Part shown: piece after piece, positions 25,505-33,880 of the stretch
Layout: each line of letters begins with the position of its first letter
Position numbering within the stretch: the first letter of the stretch is position 1
Origin: Bacillota bacterium
Lineage (GTDB): Bacteria; Bacillota; Clostridia; Tissierellales; Tissierellaceae
DNA length: 64,000 bases
Reading direction: 5' to 3'
NCBI GenBank assembly: GCA_023388495.1
Contig: JAEWGC010000039.1
Location: 124,001-188,000, forward strand
Notes under the pieces: generated by a model
Databases searched by the model: none
What the model saw: the letters and a program-made list of their open reading frames with translations, nothing else
What the model was told of the DNA's origin: nothing
Translations under genes and position numbers: made by a program

Positions 25505-25975
25505 TTAAAGCTTACCTTCTAATATTGACTTTACTGCGCTTTCAATTTCTGCATATCCTGTACATCTACATAAATTTGATTGAAGCCATTCTTGTATAAT
25601 AGCATCATCTGCATCAGGACGAATTTTTGATAGAGAGTGACAAACCATGAGAAAGCCAGATGTACAGTATCCACATTGAAAAGCAAAATTTTCAACAAAA
25701 GCCTTTTGAATTGGAGCATTTTTTAGTCCTTCTATAGTTATGATTTCTTTTCCTATGGCTTCAACAGTGAGCATTAAACAAGATTTTATAGGCCAGCCAT
25801 CTACTAAAACAGTACAAGCTCCACAATCTCCATTTTCACATCCTGGTTTTGCCCCTGTAAGACCTAGATTATTTCTCAATGTATATAGTAGTATGTCTGA
25901 GGGTTTTGCTACCACATCTCTTTCTTCTCCATTTATATTTAATGTTAATACAGTAGGATTAAGTATCTGAAACAT
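25505..25975 (-). CDS. Molybdenum hydroxylase small subunit, [2Fe-2S] (xanthine dehydrogenase family)
   Basis: A 156-residue iron-sulfur subunit. The plant-ferredoxin cluster is bound by GCENGDCGACTV and a downstream Cys (KSCLM); the second cluster uses CGYC and LCRCTGY. These carry electrons from the molybdenum site to FAD. It begins directly after the stop of the FAD subunit gene (no gap), consistent with one operon. Substrate is not inferable from this subunit. Confidence 0.93.
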   Translation of the reverse strand: MFQILNPTVLTLNINGEERDVVAKPSDILLYTLRNNLGLTGAKPGCENGDCGACTVLVDGWPIKSCLMLTVEAIGKEIITIEGLKNAPIQKAFVENFAFQCGYCTSGFLMVCHSLSKIRPDADDAIIQEWLQSNLCRCTGYAEIESAVKSILEGKL

Positions 25976-26812
25976 TTAGCTTACCTCCTCAAACTTTTCA
26001 AATATTCTTATTAGCATATCAGATAGTATAAACTTTCTAAATTCTGAGGAACCACTAAGGTCATTTAGTATTCTACCAGGAATATTTTCAATAGATTTTT
26101 TGACTTTCTCCTCCTTAGCTAAGGAGGAGTCGTTTAAAATCTCTTCTACTTCTAGGGGCCTAATTGGATAATCACATAAGCCGCTGAAGGCAATTAAAAC
26201 CTTATCTCCATCCTTAATTGATGCCATAGTAATTAAAGGATAATCAATTTTTTCATGTTTTGTTCTTTTCACATGACGATAGGGGAGTGTAAGAAATTTT
26301 TCTTCTGTTATTACCTTTACCAGCACCTCATCTTCATCAAGTAAAATTTTTTGATTATATATATCTAATATAGGTACAGTTCTCCTACCCATATTTCCAT
26401 AGAGAACTATATTGCTATTAGATAATAGGAGTGGCAATATGGCTTCTTTATATATTATAGTGCCGATTAAATTACCTCCTAATGTAATCTTATCTTGAAT
26501 AGTATGATCTGCTATTCTCCTAACTGTATATCCAAGAAGTGGGAAATAGTTTGCTTCAGAGATTTGTGTTAAGGTTATAGCTGAACCCATGATAAGATTA
26601 CCATCTTTAATTCCATGTATATTACATTCTGGAATTCCTTTGATATCTATAACTGCATCAGCATATCTATTGTGCATTCTTGCCATAGAGATAAATTCAG
26701 TTCCCCCACCATAATATATGGGTTTTCTTCCTTGAGATTTAAATTTATTAAATAATTCAACTGCTTCTTCAACTGTGCTAGGTTTATAATATTCAAAATT
26801 AAATGGAATCAT
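25976..26812 (-). CDS. Molybdenum hydroxylase FAD-binding subunit
   Basis: A 278-residue protein with the CoxM/XdhB-type FAD fold. YYGGGTEFISMARM near residue 35 and KITLGGNLIGTI near residue 110 are the FAD pyrophosphate-binding stretches; the C-terminal third is the CO-dehydrogenase flavoprotein C-terminal domain. Its start overlaps the end of the large-subunit gene by 14 bases, indicating translational coupling. It passes electrons from the iron-sulfur subunit to an acceptor, probably NAD+ or ferredoxin. Confidence 0.92.
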   Translation of the reverse strand: MIPFNFEYYKPSTVEEAVELFNKFKSQGRKPIYYGGGTEFISMARMHNRYADAVIDIKGIPECNIHGIKDGNLIMGSAITLTQISEANYFPLLGYTVRRIADHTIQDKITLGGNLIGTIIYKEAILPLLLSNSNIVLYGNMGRRTVPILDIYNQKILLDEDEVLVKVITEEKFLTLPYRHVKRTKHEKIDYPLITMASIKDGDKVLIAFSGLCDYPIRPLEVEEILNDSSLAKEEKVKKSIENIPGRILNDLSGSSEFRKFILSDMLIRIFEKFEEVS

Positions 26813-29144
26813 ATTTACCTCCAGTTTTAGTTTTCCATATTAACTCATGAGAAGCTGGTAATGTATCAAAATCAGCATCAGCTGCTAGTGATAATGCATT
26901 GGCAAAGGCAGAAGGTATACCAAGAATTCCGTGTTCGCCTATACCTCTGGCACCATAGGGAGCATCTATTTGAGGCGTTTCCATAAATTCAACTACATAC
27001 TCTGGATGTTCACCAAAACGTAATAACTTATACGTTCGCAAAGATGTATTTTGAAGTATAGACATATCGTCGTATACAAAATCTTCTCTAGTTGCCAATC
27101 CAAGGCCCATACTCATTCCACCCATTATCAAACCCTCTGCAGCTTTAGGATTAATTACTTTACCTGCATCTATAACAGTAACAGCTCTTAAGAGTCTATA
27201 AGAATAGTATTTTGGATTATATTCTATTTCTACAGCTTGAGCGCCTACAGTCCATGATGAAGCAGGCTTACCTTTACCAGTTTCCTTATCTAAATACGTT
27301 AATCTACTCATTATATAACTTCCCTTTGAGATTATTTGTCCATATATAGATGGGCCACTGGAGTATTGATATCCATGCACTAAATCCTTAAAATTAATAA
27401 ATATTTCAGGTTGGTGTTTCAGATATACTCTTTGTCCCCCCACCTCTAGATTGTTCTGAGAACATTTAAGTGCAATTCCACCTAACTCCTTTAATTGTGC
27501 TATTAGATCATCTGCGGCTCTTAAGACAGCATTTCCAATCATAAAGGTTGTCATACTTGCAACAGTTTTCCAGTGTTTTGGAGTAAGTTGAGTATTTACA
27601 TGCATAAACACATGAATCTTATCAATACTCATTTTCATTCTTTCTGCAAGTATTTGAGCTATGGTAGTTTTCATGCCAGGGCCGATTTCAGTTGCACCAA
27701 AGTTTAGGTTTATGCTTCCATCATCGTTTAATGTAAGTATAACTCCAGAACTGGCATTAGTGGGAGAGTTGGAGGTTTTCCAAAGAGAAGATATTCCTTT
27801 TACTATAAGTGTACCTTTATCTGTTTTTTTTATTTGACCTTCATCCCAATTAATGATTTGCTTTAATCTAAGAAGACAAGGGTCTAATTTTCCCGTATTG
27901 CTGAAGGTTATTTTATCCTGGGTTGGAGATGTATCTCCCTCTTTTATGGAATTCTTAATTCTTATCTCAAAAGGATCCATATCTAATTTCCGTGCCAATT
28001 TATCTATAATTCTTTCTATACCAAAAGTGGAAGTAACATGGCCAAATCCACGATAGGATGTGACATAGCCATTGTTAGTATAGATAGTATAAGAATCACA
28101 ATGAATATTTTCTATATTATATGGACCACTACAATCTATGGCAATTGATTTTGCCATGCGAGGACCTGTATCTGCATATGCGCCACAATCAACATAATAA
28201 GTACATTCCAGTGCCTTGATTATTCCATCCTTTGTAGCGCCTATTTTAAGTGTACCTTCTGCTGATATTTTAGATGGAGATGAGGCTATATCTTCTTCTC
28301 TAGTATTAGCTATACGAACCATTCTACCGCCAACTGCCAATGAAGCTAAGTAGGCAATATATTCTAATTGAATTGCAGCTTTTCCTCCAAAGGCTCCACC
28401 TACTAATGGTGTATGAACGACTATATTTCCCTCAGGTATGTTATATTTTCTGCTTAACTCTTCTTTAACAGCAAATGGGGATTGAGAAGATGTATATATA
28501 TTTATAGTTCCATCTGGTAATATTTCCGCCTTAGTGTTTCTAGTTTCCATTGCTAAATGGTCTGATTTTGGAAGGGAAAATTTAGATTCTACTATCACAT
28601 CGCTTTGTGACCAACCAAGATCCATATTACCTTTTCTAATCTTTACACGGTCTGCTATATTTGTGTGAGCTACAGGGTATACTGTGATATCGGGGCAATA
28701 ATAATGTTCTAGATTTTCATGGATAAGATTAGAATCTGGTTTTAAGGCATCAGATATTGAAGTGATTACATTTAATGGCTCATATTCTACATTAATAAGT
28801 TTTGTAGCTCTCATGGCTTCTTCTTCACTATTTGCTACAACTACTGCAACTGGTTCCCCAAAATACCTAACCTTATCCTTTGCGATAGGTGGCCTATCGC
28901 TAATTATAGTTCCAGCTAATGTAGGAAAATAATCACCGGTGATTATAGCATGGACTCCTTCAGATTTTAGAGCTTCCTCTATATCAATTGATTTTATATT
29001 GGCATGTGCAAAAATACTTGTGAGGATTCTAGCATGTAATGTATCAGGAGTTAAAATATCTCCATTATACTTAGCGGCTCCTGTAACTTTATCCCAGGAA
29101 TCTTTTCGGAGAGTATTTACTCCAATTCTTGCTGTGTCATCCAT
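26799..29144 (-). CDS. Molybdenum hydroxylase large subunit (molybdopterin-binding)
   Basis: A 781-residue catalytic subunit of the xanthine dehydrogenase/aldehyde oxidase family. GEPVAVVVA is at the small a/b hammerhead domain (about residue 97). GGAFGGKAAIQLEYIA, YRGFGHVTSTFGIE and NFGATEIGPGMKTTIAQ follow in order, and GIGEHGILGIPSAFANAL carries the catalytic Glu (about 737). The usual GQG cofactor-contact motif reads GPG here, so it belongs to a side branch; xanthine is not a safe substrate guess. AAGGAGG lies upstream. First gene of a five-gene operon, ending in a phospholipase-like protein. Confidence 0.9.
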   Translation of the reverse strand: MDDTARIGVNTLRKDSWDKVTGAAKYNGDILTPDTLHARILTSIFAHANIKSIDIEEALKSEGVHAIITGDYFPTLAGTIISDRPPIAKDKVRYFGEPVAVVVANSEEEAMRATKLINVEYEPLNVITSISDALKPDSNLIHENLEHYYCPDITVYPVAHTNIADRVKIRKGNMDLGWSQSDVIVESKFSLPKSDHLAMETRNTKAEILPDGTINIYTSSQSPFAVKEELSRKYNIPEGNIVVHTPLVGGAFGGKAAIQLEYIAYLASLAVGGRMVRIANTREEDIASSPSKISAEGTLKIGATKDGIIKALECTYYVDCGAYADTGPRMAKSIAIDCSGPYNIENIHCDSYTIYTNNGYVTSYRGFGHVTSTFGIERIIDKLARKLDMDPFEIRIKNSIKEGDTSPTQDKITFSNTGKLDPCLLRLKQIINWDEGQIKKTDKGTLIVKGISSLWKTSNSPTNASSGVILTLNDDGSINLNFGATEIGPGMKTTIAQILAERMKMSIDKIHVFMHVNTQLTPKHWKTVASMTTFMIGNAVLRAADDLIAQLKELGGIALKCSQNNLEVGGQRVYLKHQPEIFINFKDLVHGYQYSSGPSIYGQIISKGSYIMSRLTYLDKETGKGKPASSWTVGAQAVEIEYNPKYYSYRLLRAVTVIDAGKVINPKAAEGLIMGGMSMGLGLATREDFVYDDMSILQNTSLRTYKLLRFGEHPEYVVEFMETPQIDAPYGARGIGEHGILGIPSAFANALSLAADADFDTLPASHELIWKTKTGGKYDSI

Positions 29145-29185
29145 AGATTTTCCTCCTTATGTAAATTTATTTTATTCTTAAACTA

Positions 29186-29205
29186 TTGTTTCCATATGGA
29201 AACAA
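29186..29205. promoter_or_regulatory. Perfect 20-bp palindrome, candidate operator of the molybdoenzyme operon
   Basis: TTGTTTCCATATGGAAACAA reads the same on both strands and lies 41 bases before the large-subunit start codon. Its length and position fit a homodimeric repressor or activator site. No regulator gene adjoins it. No convincing -35/-10 pair is visible near it. Confidence 0.5.
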
Positions 29206-29334
29206 AGTATTCAAAAGCCTACCACTTCGGTCAAATTAAAAAAATAAAAAATAATAAATGGATAATTATATATTCGTATAAAAGAATAGAGATTAAACAT
29301 AATAAGAATAGAGTCATAAAAAGGAGGTAATTTT

Positions 29335-29508
29335 ATGGAAACAAATGAAACTTTTCAAGAAATAAAAGAAAGATTTATAGCTGCAGATTTGGATACGAAA
29401 ATAGAGATATATACAACTGTCCAAGGTTTATCAGTAGAACAATATAAGGAACTCTTAAGAGTTTTTCCAATTAAATATTTAGATAAACTAGAAAAAGCAA
29501 TGGCATAA
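29335..29508 (+). CDS. Small acidic hypothetical protein, 57 residues
   Basis: ATG at 29335 follows AAGGAGG with ideal spacing, and a terminator hairpin follows the stop, so this looks like a complete one-gene unit. The product (METNETFQEIKERF... ending KLEKAMA) is predicted mostly helical, without Cys, signal peptide or membrane segment. I do not recognise the family. It is divergent from the molybdoenzyme operon and shares its control region, including the 20-bp palindrome; a functional link is only a guess. Confidence 0.6.
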   Translation: METNETFQEIKERFIAADLDTKIEIYTTVQGLSVEQYKELLRVFPIKYLDKLEKAMA

Positions 29509-29512
29509 TTAT

Positions 29513-29550
29513 AAAAGGATTGAGGGATTATATTTTCTTCAATCCTTTTT
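29513..29550 (+). terminator. Rho-independent terminator
   Basis: AAAAGGATTGA pairs with TCAATCCTTTT followed by T, after the 57-residue gene. Confidence 0.75.
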
Positions 29551-29605
29551 AGTTATGGGTAAAATATGGTATTATATAGAAAAATGCAATTCAGGGGGAA
29601 TGGAA

Positions 29606-30280
29606 TTGAAAAAAATATTATTAGTCTTATTAGTTATTTCCTTATCACTATCATGTCTTTTAATAGCAGCAGAAGTAAATATCTTTAACACTAGAAAATA
29701 TAGTGAAAGCTTTGATAAGTATAACATCTATGAAGTAACAGGAAAATCCAGAGAAGAACTTATAGATATTACAGAGAATTTATTTACTTATCTAAAGAGC
29801 GAGGCAGGAGATGAAATCCTAGAGCCTAATTTTAACCAACGAGAAATACTACATATGAAAGATGTACAGGTTTTATTCCATTATGGTTTTATATTGAAAT
29901 ATATAGGGATTATATTATCTATTGCAATTATAATTTATTTTGTAAAAGTTGGGGAAAAGAATTTAGTGGGAAAATGGATTTACAAGGGCTTGTTCATTAA
30001 TTGGATACTTATAGGATTGTTGGGGATTATGATTTATTTTGACTTTAGTAAGTATTTTACCTATTTTCACTATATATTTTTTACCAATGATTTATGGTTA
30101 TTGGATCCTGAGACAGATTTATTGATACAGATGTTACCTGAAGAATTTTTTAACTCTATGGCAATAAGTATCGGGTTATCTTTTTTAGGTTTTGTGGCAA
30201 CAATACAAGGTATAGGATATGCTGCAACTAAGAAAGGGAGAGATAAAAGTGAAAAAGGATTTAAATTATTTGAAAAATAA
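29606..30280 (+). CDS. TIGR01906 (DUF1461) family integral membrane protein
   Basis: About 224 residues with an N-terminal hydrophobic helix, an extracellular stretch with FDKYNI...TGKSREEL, and three or four further helices. HYIFFTNDLWLLDPETDLLIQMLPEEFF near residue 165 is the diagnostic segment of this family of unknown function. The TTG at 29606 is 7 bases from GGGGG; an ATG two codons upstream is too close. Its last 32 bases overlap the next gene in another frame. Confidence 0.8.
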   Translation: MKKILLVLLVISLSLSCLLIAAEVNIFNTRKYSESFDKYNIYEVTGKSREELIDITENLFTYLKSEAGDEILEPNFNQREILHMKDVQVLFHYGFILKYIGIILSIAIIIYFVKVGEKNLVGKWIYKGLFINWILIGLLGIMIYFDFSKYFTYFHYIFFTNDLWLLDPETDLLIQMLPEEFFNSMAISIGLSFLGFVATIQGIGYAATKKGRDKSEKGFKLFEK

Positions 30281-30866
30281 TCTCAAAAAAAGAGAAAGGC
30301 AAAGGGTATTGGATAATTTTTATACTAAACAAATGAAAAAGGGAAAGACCAATAGAGCAGATATTTTAGACAAAATATCTTTAGGAATAGGAACTTTAAT
30401 CTTCTTAGTTTTATTATTGAATAAGATAATAGAGAGTTTTATTATTTCACTAATATTATCCTGCATTATTGCCTTCATTATGGGTACTTATATTAAAAAG
30501 ATAGCTTTAGAAATTAGGCATAAAAAAATAGAAGAAATAAAAAAAGAATACAAAACAAAACTTGAAGAAGAAAAGGTGTTAGAAGCTAATGAAGATATAG
30601 AGGATTATATAGTAGATAGATATTATGAAAAGAAGTCAGAGCTAAAAACAAGCTTTAATTTTTTTAGTAAGGATAAAATATTTAAATTATATTTTTTATT
30701 TATTGTGTTCTATATTACATCTTATTTTTCATCCTATCCAATATATTATAAGATAATGGCTATTATCTCATTTATTATAGCAAGCTTTATTGGCTCATAC
30801 AATTTAACCGAATATATGAAAAAGAGGGACAACAAGGATTTACTTAATAAAGATATTGATGTATAA
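30249..30866 (+). CDS. Hypothetical membrane protein with central coiled coil
   Basis: About 205 residues. A basic N-terminal region, a hydrophobic hairpin (about 42-80), a charged helical stretch (about 85-130) and two more hydrophobic segments (about 140-185). I do not recognise the family. The GTG at 30249 is 8 bases after AAAGGGAG and lies within the end of the TIGR01906 gene, so the two are probably translated together. A promoter for the riboswitch transcript overlaps its last codons. Confidence 0.7.
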   Translation: MKKDLNYLKNNLKKRERQRVLDNFYTKQMKKGKTNRADILDKISLGIGTLIFLVLLLNKIIESFIISLILSCIIAFIMGTYIKKIALEIRHKKIEEIKKEYKTKLEEEKVLEANEDIEDYIVDRYYEKKSELKTSFNFFSKDKIFKLYFLFIVFYITSYFSSYPIYYKIMAIISFIIASFIGSYNLTEYMKKRDNKDLLNKDIDV

Positions 30867-30867
30867 T
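30839..30867 (+). promoter_or_regulatory. Sigma-A type promoter of the folT leader
   Basis: TTTACT at 30839-30844, 17 bases, TATAAT at 30862-30867. Transcription would begin near 30874, immediately before the riboswitch. Confidence 0.5.
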
Positions 30868-30875
30868 ATTATCGT

Positions 30876-30982
30876 TAGTTAGACAGAGTAGGTAAAGAGC
30901 GTCAAGTGTTAAGGGATGGGAAGTTGCCCTTAAACGAAGGATTTATATCTGCGATTCTTTGCCGCATCCGCTGGATCATTAA
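30876..30982 (+). ncRNA. Tetrahydrofolate (THF) riboswitch
   Basis: The leader carries the THF (folT motif) aptamer landmarks in order: AGAGTAGG, GCGTCAAGTG, GGGATGGGAAGTTGCCC, AACGAAGG and CCGCATCCGCTGG. GGTAAAG (from 30891) pairs with CTTTGCC (before 30964) as P2, and TTAAGGG with CCCTTAA as P3. It precedes folT, the classic target. In this class THF binding lowers expression of folate uptake. Confidence 0.9.
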
Positions 30983-30986
30983 AGAA

Positions 30987-31035
30987 CTCCTATCTTTAGT
31001 GTGACAGTTGCCTGTCACTAACCAAAAGAAAGGAG
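30987..31035 (+). promoter_or_regulatory. Ribosome-binding-site sequestering element of folT
   Basis: CTCCTATCTTT (30987-30997) can pair with AAAGAAAGGAG (31025-31035) at 10 of 11 positions, masking the Shine-Dalgarno sequence. Nested inside is a perfect 7-bp hairpin, GTGACAG/CTGTCAC (31001-31018). No T run follows, so control is likely at translation initiation. Confidence 0.6.
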
Positions 31036-31042
31036 GATAAAA

Positions 31043-31600
31043 ATGAATAATGGTAAAAGTAGTAAAATGAGTACCAAAACTCTTGTACAGGCTGGCTTTT
31101 TAGTAGCTATTTCCATCGTCCTTACAAGATTTGTGTCTATCATGGTGCCCCTAGCTGGAGGTCTTCCAGCATTAAGGGTGGGATTTGGTGAAATTCCTTT
31201 AATGATAGGTGGCTTGTTATTTGGACCTGTAGTTGGAGGAATTAGTGGGATGATAGCTGACTTAATAGGTGCGTGGGCTTTTCCTCAAGGACCCTATTTT
31301 CCAGGATTTACACTTAGTTCAATCTTATGGGGAGTACTTCCAGGGATATATGGGTTTTATCTTAGGAGAAAAGGAGAAAAAGGCAATCCATTTACCTATA
31401 AAAAGATATTTATTATCGTAAGTATATCCATAGGGATTATATCCATAGGAATGAATACCTACTGGTTATCCCTCATGCTAGGGAAAGGGTATATGGTGTT
31501 TTTACCAGGTAGATTACTATCAGCTGTAGTCAACATACCACTTCAAAGTTATATTATTACATTATTAATTAAGCAGTTAAGAATTGCTGTGGAACTTTAG
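31043..31600 (+). CDS. folT: Folate ECF transporter substrate-binding (S) component FolT
   Basis: A 185-residue membrane protein with about six helices. LRVGFGEIPLMIGGLLFGPVVGGISGMIADLIG is typical of FolT, and FPQGPYFPGFTLSSILWGVLPGIYG follows. It captures folate and works with a shared ECF energy module (EcfA, EcfA', EcfT) that is not in this window. The THF riboswitch upstream confirms the substrate class. AAAGGAGG before the ATG can be masked by the leader. Confidence 0.93.
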   Translation: MNNGKSSKMSTKTLVQAGFLVAISIVLTRFVSIMVPLAGGLPALRVGFGEIPLMIGGLLFGPVVGGISGMIADLIGAWAFPQGPYFPGFTLSSILWGVLPGIYGFYLRRKGEKGNPFTYKKIFIIVSISIGIISIGMNTYWLSLMLGKGYMVFLPGRLLSAVVNIPLQSYIITLLIKQLRIAVEL

Positions 31601-31648
31601 GAGAACTAATTAAGAATTATATAAAACAAGCAAAGATATTTGAAACAT

Positions 31649-31684
31649 CAAAGACTTCTACACTGGCAGGTAGAAGTCTTTTAC
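31649..31684 (+). terminator. Probable terminator between folT and aroC
   Basis: AAGACTTCTAC pairs with GTAGAAGTCTT around CACTGGCAG-type loop sequence, followed by only four T before an A, so termination may be partial and allow read-through into aroC. Confidence 0.55.
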
Positions 31685-31700
31685 ATAAGGAGGAATTATT

Positions 31701-32822
31701 GTGATAAGATTTTTAACAGGCGGAGAATCCCATGGAGAATCTCTTACAGGTATAATAGACGGAATCCCTGCCAATCTATATCTAGACATAGGTTATATAA
31801 ATAATGAACTAAAAAGAAGACAGATGGGGTTTGGTAGGTCAGTTAGGATGCAGATAGAATCAGATGAAGTAAATATACTATCAGGTGTAATAAATGGTTT
31901 CACTACTGGAAGTCCTATTGCAATAGGGGTAAAAAACAGGGGAACAAATATTGAATTAGTAGAAGTCACTAAACCAAGGCCAGGTCATGGAGATTTAGTA
32001 GGCGCTTTAAAATACAATCAAAAGGGTGGGCGAAACATACTTGAAAGAGCATCTGCAAGGGAAACAGCCATTCGGGTTGCTCTAGGAAGTATTTGTAAAT
32101 TATTCCTAAGAGAATTTAATATAAATATATATAGCCATGTTATAAATATTGGAGGAGTAGACTCAAATATAAACTATTACAATGGATTAGAGACTGAAGA
32201 GTTAATGAAAGCTGATGAATCAAGTATTAGAGTAATTGGCAAACTTTCTGAAGAAAAAATCATAAATAAAATAAAAGAAGCAAAGGAAGAAGGAGATACA
32301 TTAGGTGGAATTATAGAAATTATAGTTAAAAATACTCCTGTAGGCTTGGGAAGCCATACTAATTGGGATACAAAGCTTGATGGAAGGCTTGCTGCTGCCA
32401 TAATGGGAATACAGGGTATTAAAGGAGTTGAATTTGGCTTGGGAAATATTAGTGCATTTGTCTTGGGCTCAGAGTTCCATGATGAAATTTTTTATGATGC
32501 TAAATATAGAAGAAAGACAAATAATGCAGGTGGAATAGAAGCGGGAATATCAAATGGAGAAGATATAGTTCTAAAGGCGACTATGAAGCCGATACCTACC
32601 CTTAGGAAACCTTTAGAGACTGTAGATATGATGACTAAGGAAAAATCAATTGCACAATTTGAGAGATCAGATGTGTGTGCAGTGCCATCAGCTAGTATAG
32701 TTTGTGAATCAATGGTAGCATATATAATAGCAGATGAGTTAGTTAAGAAATTCGGTGGAGATTCTTTAGAAGAAATTAAGATGAATTGTAATAATTATCT
32801 TAAATATTTAGAAGGTAGGTAA
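31701..32822 (+). CDS. aroC: Chorismate synthase
   Basis: A 373-residue enzyme converting EPSP to chorismate with reduced FMN. GGESHGESLTGIIDGIPA opens the protein, GFGRSVRMQIESDEV, KPRPGHGDLVGALKY, GGRNILERASARETAIRVALG and the C-terminal RSDVCAVPSASIVCESMVA are conserved. The GTG start follows AAGGAGG. First of aroC-aroB-aroA, with 4 and 19 base gaps, so the operon covers three of the seven shikimate steps. Confidence 0.96.
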   Translation: MIRFLTGGESHGESLTGIIDGIPANLYLDIGYINNELKRRQMGFGRSVRMQIESDEVNILSGVINGFTTGSPIAIGVKNRGTNIELVEVTKPRPGHGDLVGALKYNQKGGRNILERASARETAIRVALGSICKLFLREFNINIYSHVINIGGVDSNINYYNGLETEELMKADESSIRVIGKLSEEKIINKIKEAKEEGDTLGGIIEIIVKNTPVGLGSHTNWDTKLDGRLAAAIMGIQGIKGVEFGLGNISAFVLGSEFHDEIFYDAKYRRKTNNAGGIEAGISNGEDIVLKATMKPIPTLRKPLETVDMMTKEKSIAQFERSDVCAVPSASIVCESMVAYIIADELVKKFGGDSLEEIKMNCNNYLKYLEGR

Positions 32823-32826
32823 TCAT

Positions 32827-33861
32827 ATGACTTACAAAATTGTAAATAATATATGGGAAGAATTACAGAAAGAATTAGTTCTAGATAATTTTATTATTGT
32901 AACTGATAGGAATATATATAATATTTACAAAGATGAAGTAAAAAATTTATTAAAGGGTAGGGACCATATATATATAATGCCTTCTGGAGAAGAAAGCAAA
33001 AACCTACAGGAATTATCTAATATATTTAAACTTTTAATCCAAAAGAATATTGATAGGAATGGAAAAATCTATTGCCTAGGTGGGGGAGTAGTAGGAGATT
33101 TAGGTGGATTCGCTGCTGCAACCTATAAAAGAGGAATTGACTATATTCAAATCCCGACTTCTCTGTTGTCTCAGGTTGATAGCAGTATTGGAGGAAAAAC
33201 TGGAATAGATTTCTTGGAGCATAAGAATATTATAGGTTCTTTCCATTTTCCTTTAATAACTATTATTGATGCTTCCTTTATTAATACCTTGCCAAAAAAG
33301 GAGATAACCTGTGGTCTTGGAGAGATAATTAAATATGGATTAATTGAAGACTATGACTTTTTAAAATTTATAGAGAAAAACATAGATAAAATCTATCGTA
33401 GGGATATGAGAATACTTCAAACTATTATAAAAAAATCCATAGAAATAAAATCCTCCATAGTCCAGGAAGATAAATTAGACACTGGCATTAGACAAAAGTT
33501 AAATTTTGGACATACTATTGGACATAGCATAGAGTCTTATTTTCAATATAAAAAATATAATCATGGTGAGGCAGTTATACTTGGCATGATCTATGAAAGT
33601 AATATTGCATATGAAAAGGAATTTATAGATAAGAAATATTATAATGAAATTATAAAAGTATTAAGCCCCTTAGTAGAAAAAGTAGTATTTAGTATAGAGG
33701 ATATAAAACTTCTTATAGATTACATGAGAAATGATAAGAAGAATAAAGAAGGAAGAATCTCTTTTGCTCTGCCTGTTGGAAAGGGCAAGGTTGATTTGTT
33801 TTATGATGTTGAAGAAAATTTGATAATAAAGGCACTGTTAAATGGCTTTAAAATACAGTAG
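32827..33861 (+). CDS. aroB: 3-dehydroquinate synthase
   Basis: A 344-residue NAD+- and metal-dependent enzyme making dehydroquinate from DAHP. MPSGEESKNLQ, CLGGGVVGDLGGFAAATYKRGIDYIQIPTSLLSQVDSSIGGKTGID and the metal ligands in KLNFGHTIGHSIES and YNHGEAV are present. Length is normal. It starts four bases after aroC, inside the same transcript. Confidence 0.96.
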   Translation: MTYKIVNNIWEELQKELVLDNFIIVTDRNIYNIYKDEVKNLLKGRDHIYIMPSGEESKNLQELSNIFKLLIQKNIDRNGKIYCLGGGVVGDLGGFAAATYKRGIDYIQIPTSLLSQVDSSIGGKTGIDFLEHKNIIGSFHFPLITIIDASFINTLPKKEITCGLGEIIKYGLIEDYDFLKFIEKNIDKIYRRDMRILQTIIKKSIEIKSSIVQEDKLDTGIRQKLNFGHTIGHSIESYFQYKKYNHGEAVILGMIYESNIAYEKEFIDKKYYNEIIKVLSPLVEKVVFSIEDIKLLIDYMRNDKKNKEGRISFALPVGKGKVDLFYDVEENLIIKALLNGFKIQ

Positions 33862-33880
33862 AGAAATAGGAGTGTAGAAT

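Noticed and set aside
24201..29144. Xanthine dehydrogenase by name
   Set aside because: The family is certain, but the GPG variant and lack of purine genes nearby do not support xanthine as the substrate, so no xdh symbols were given.
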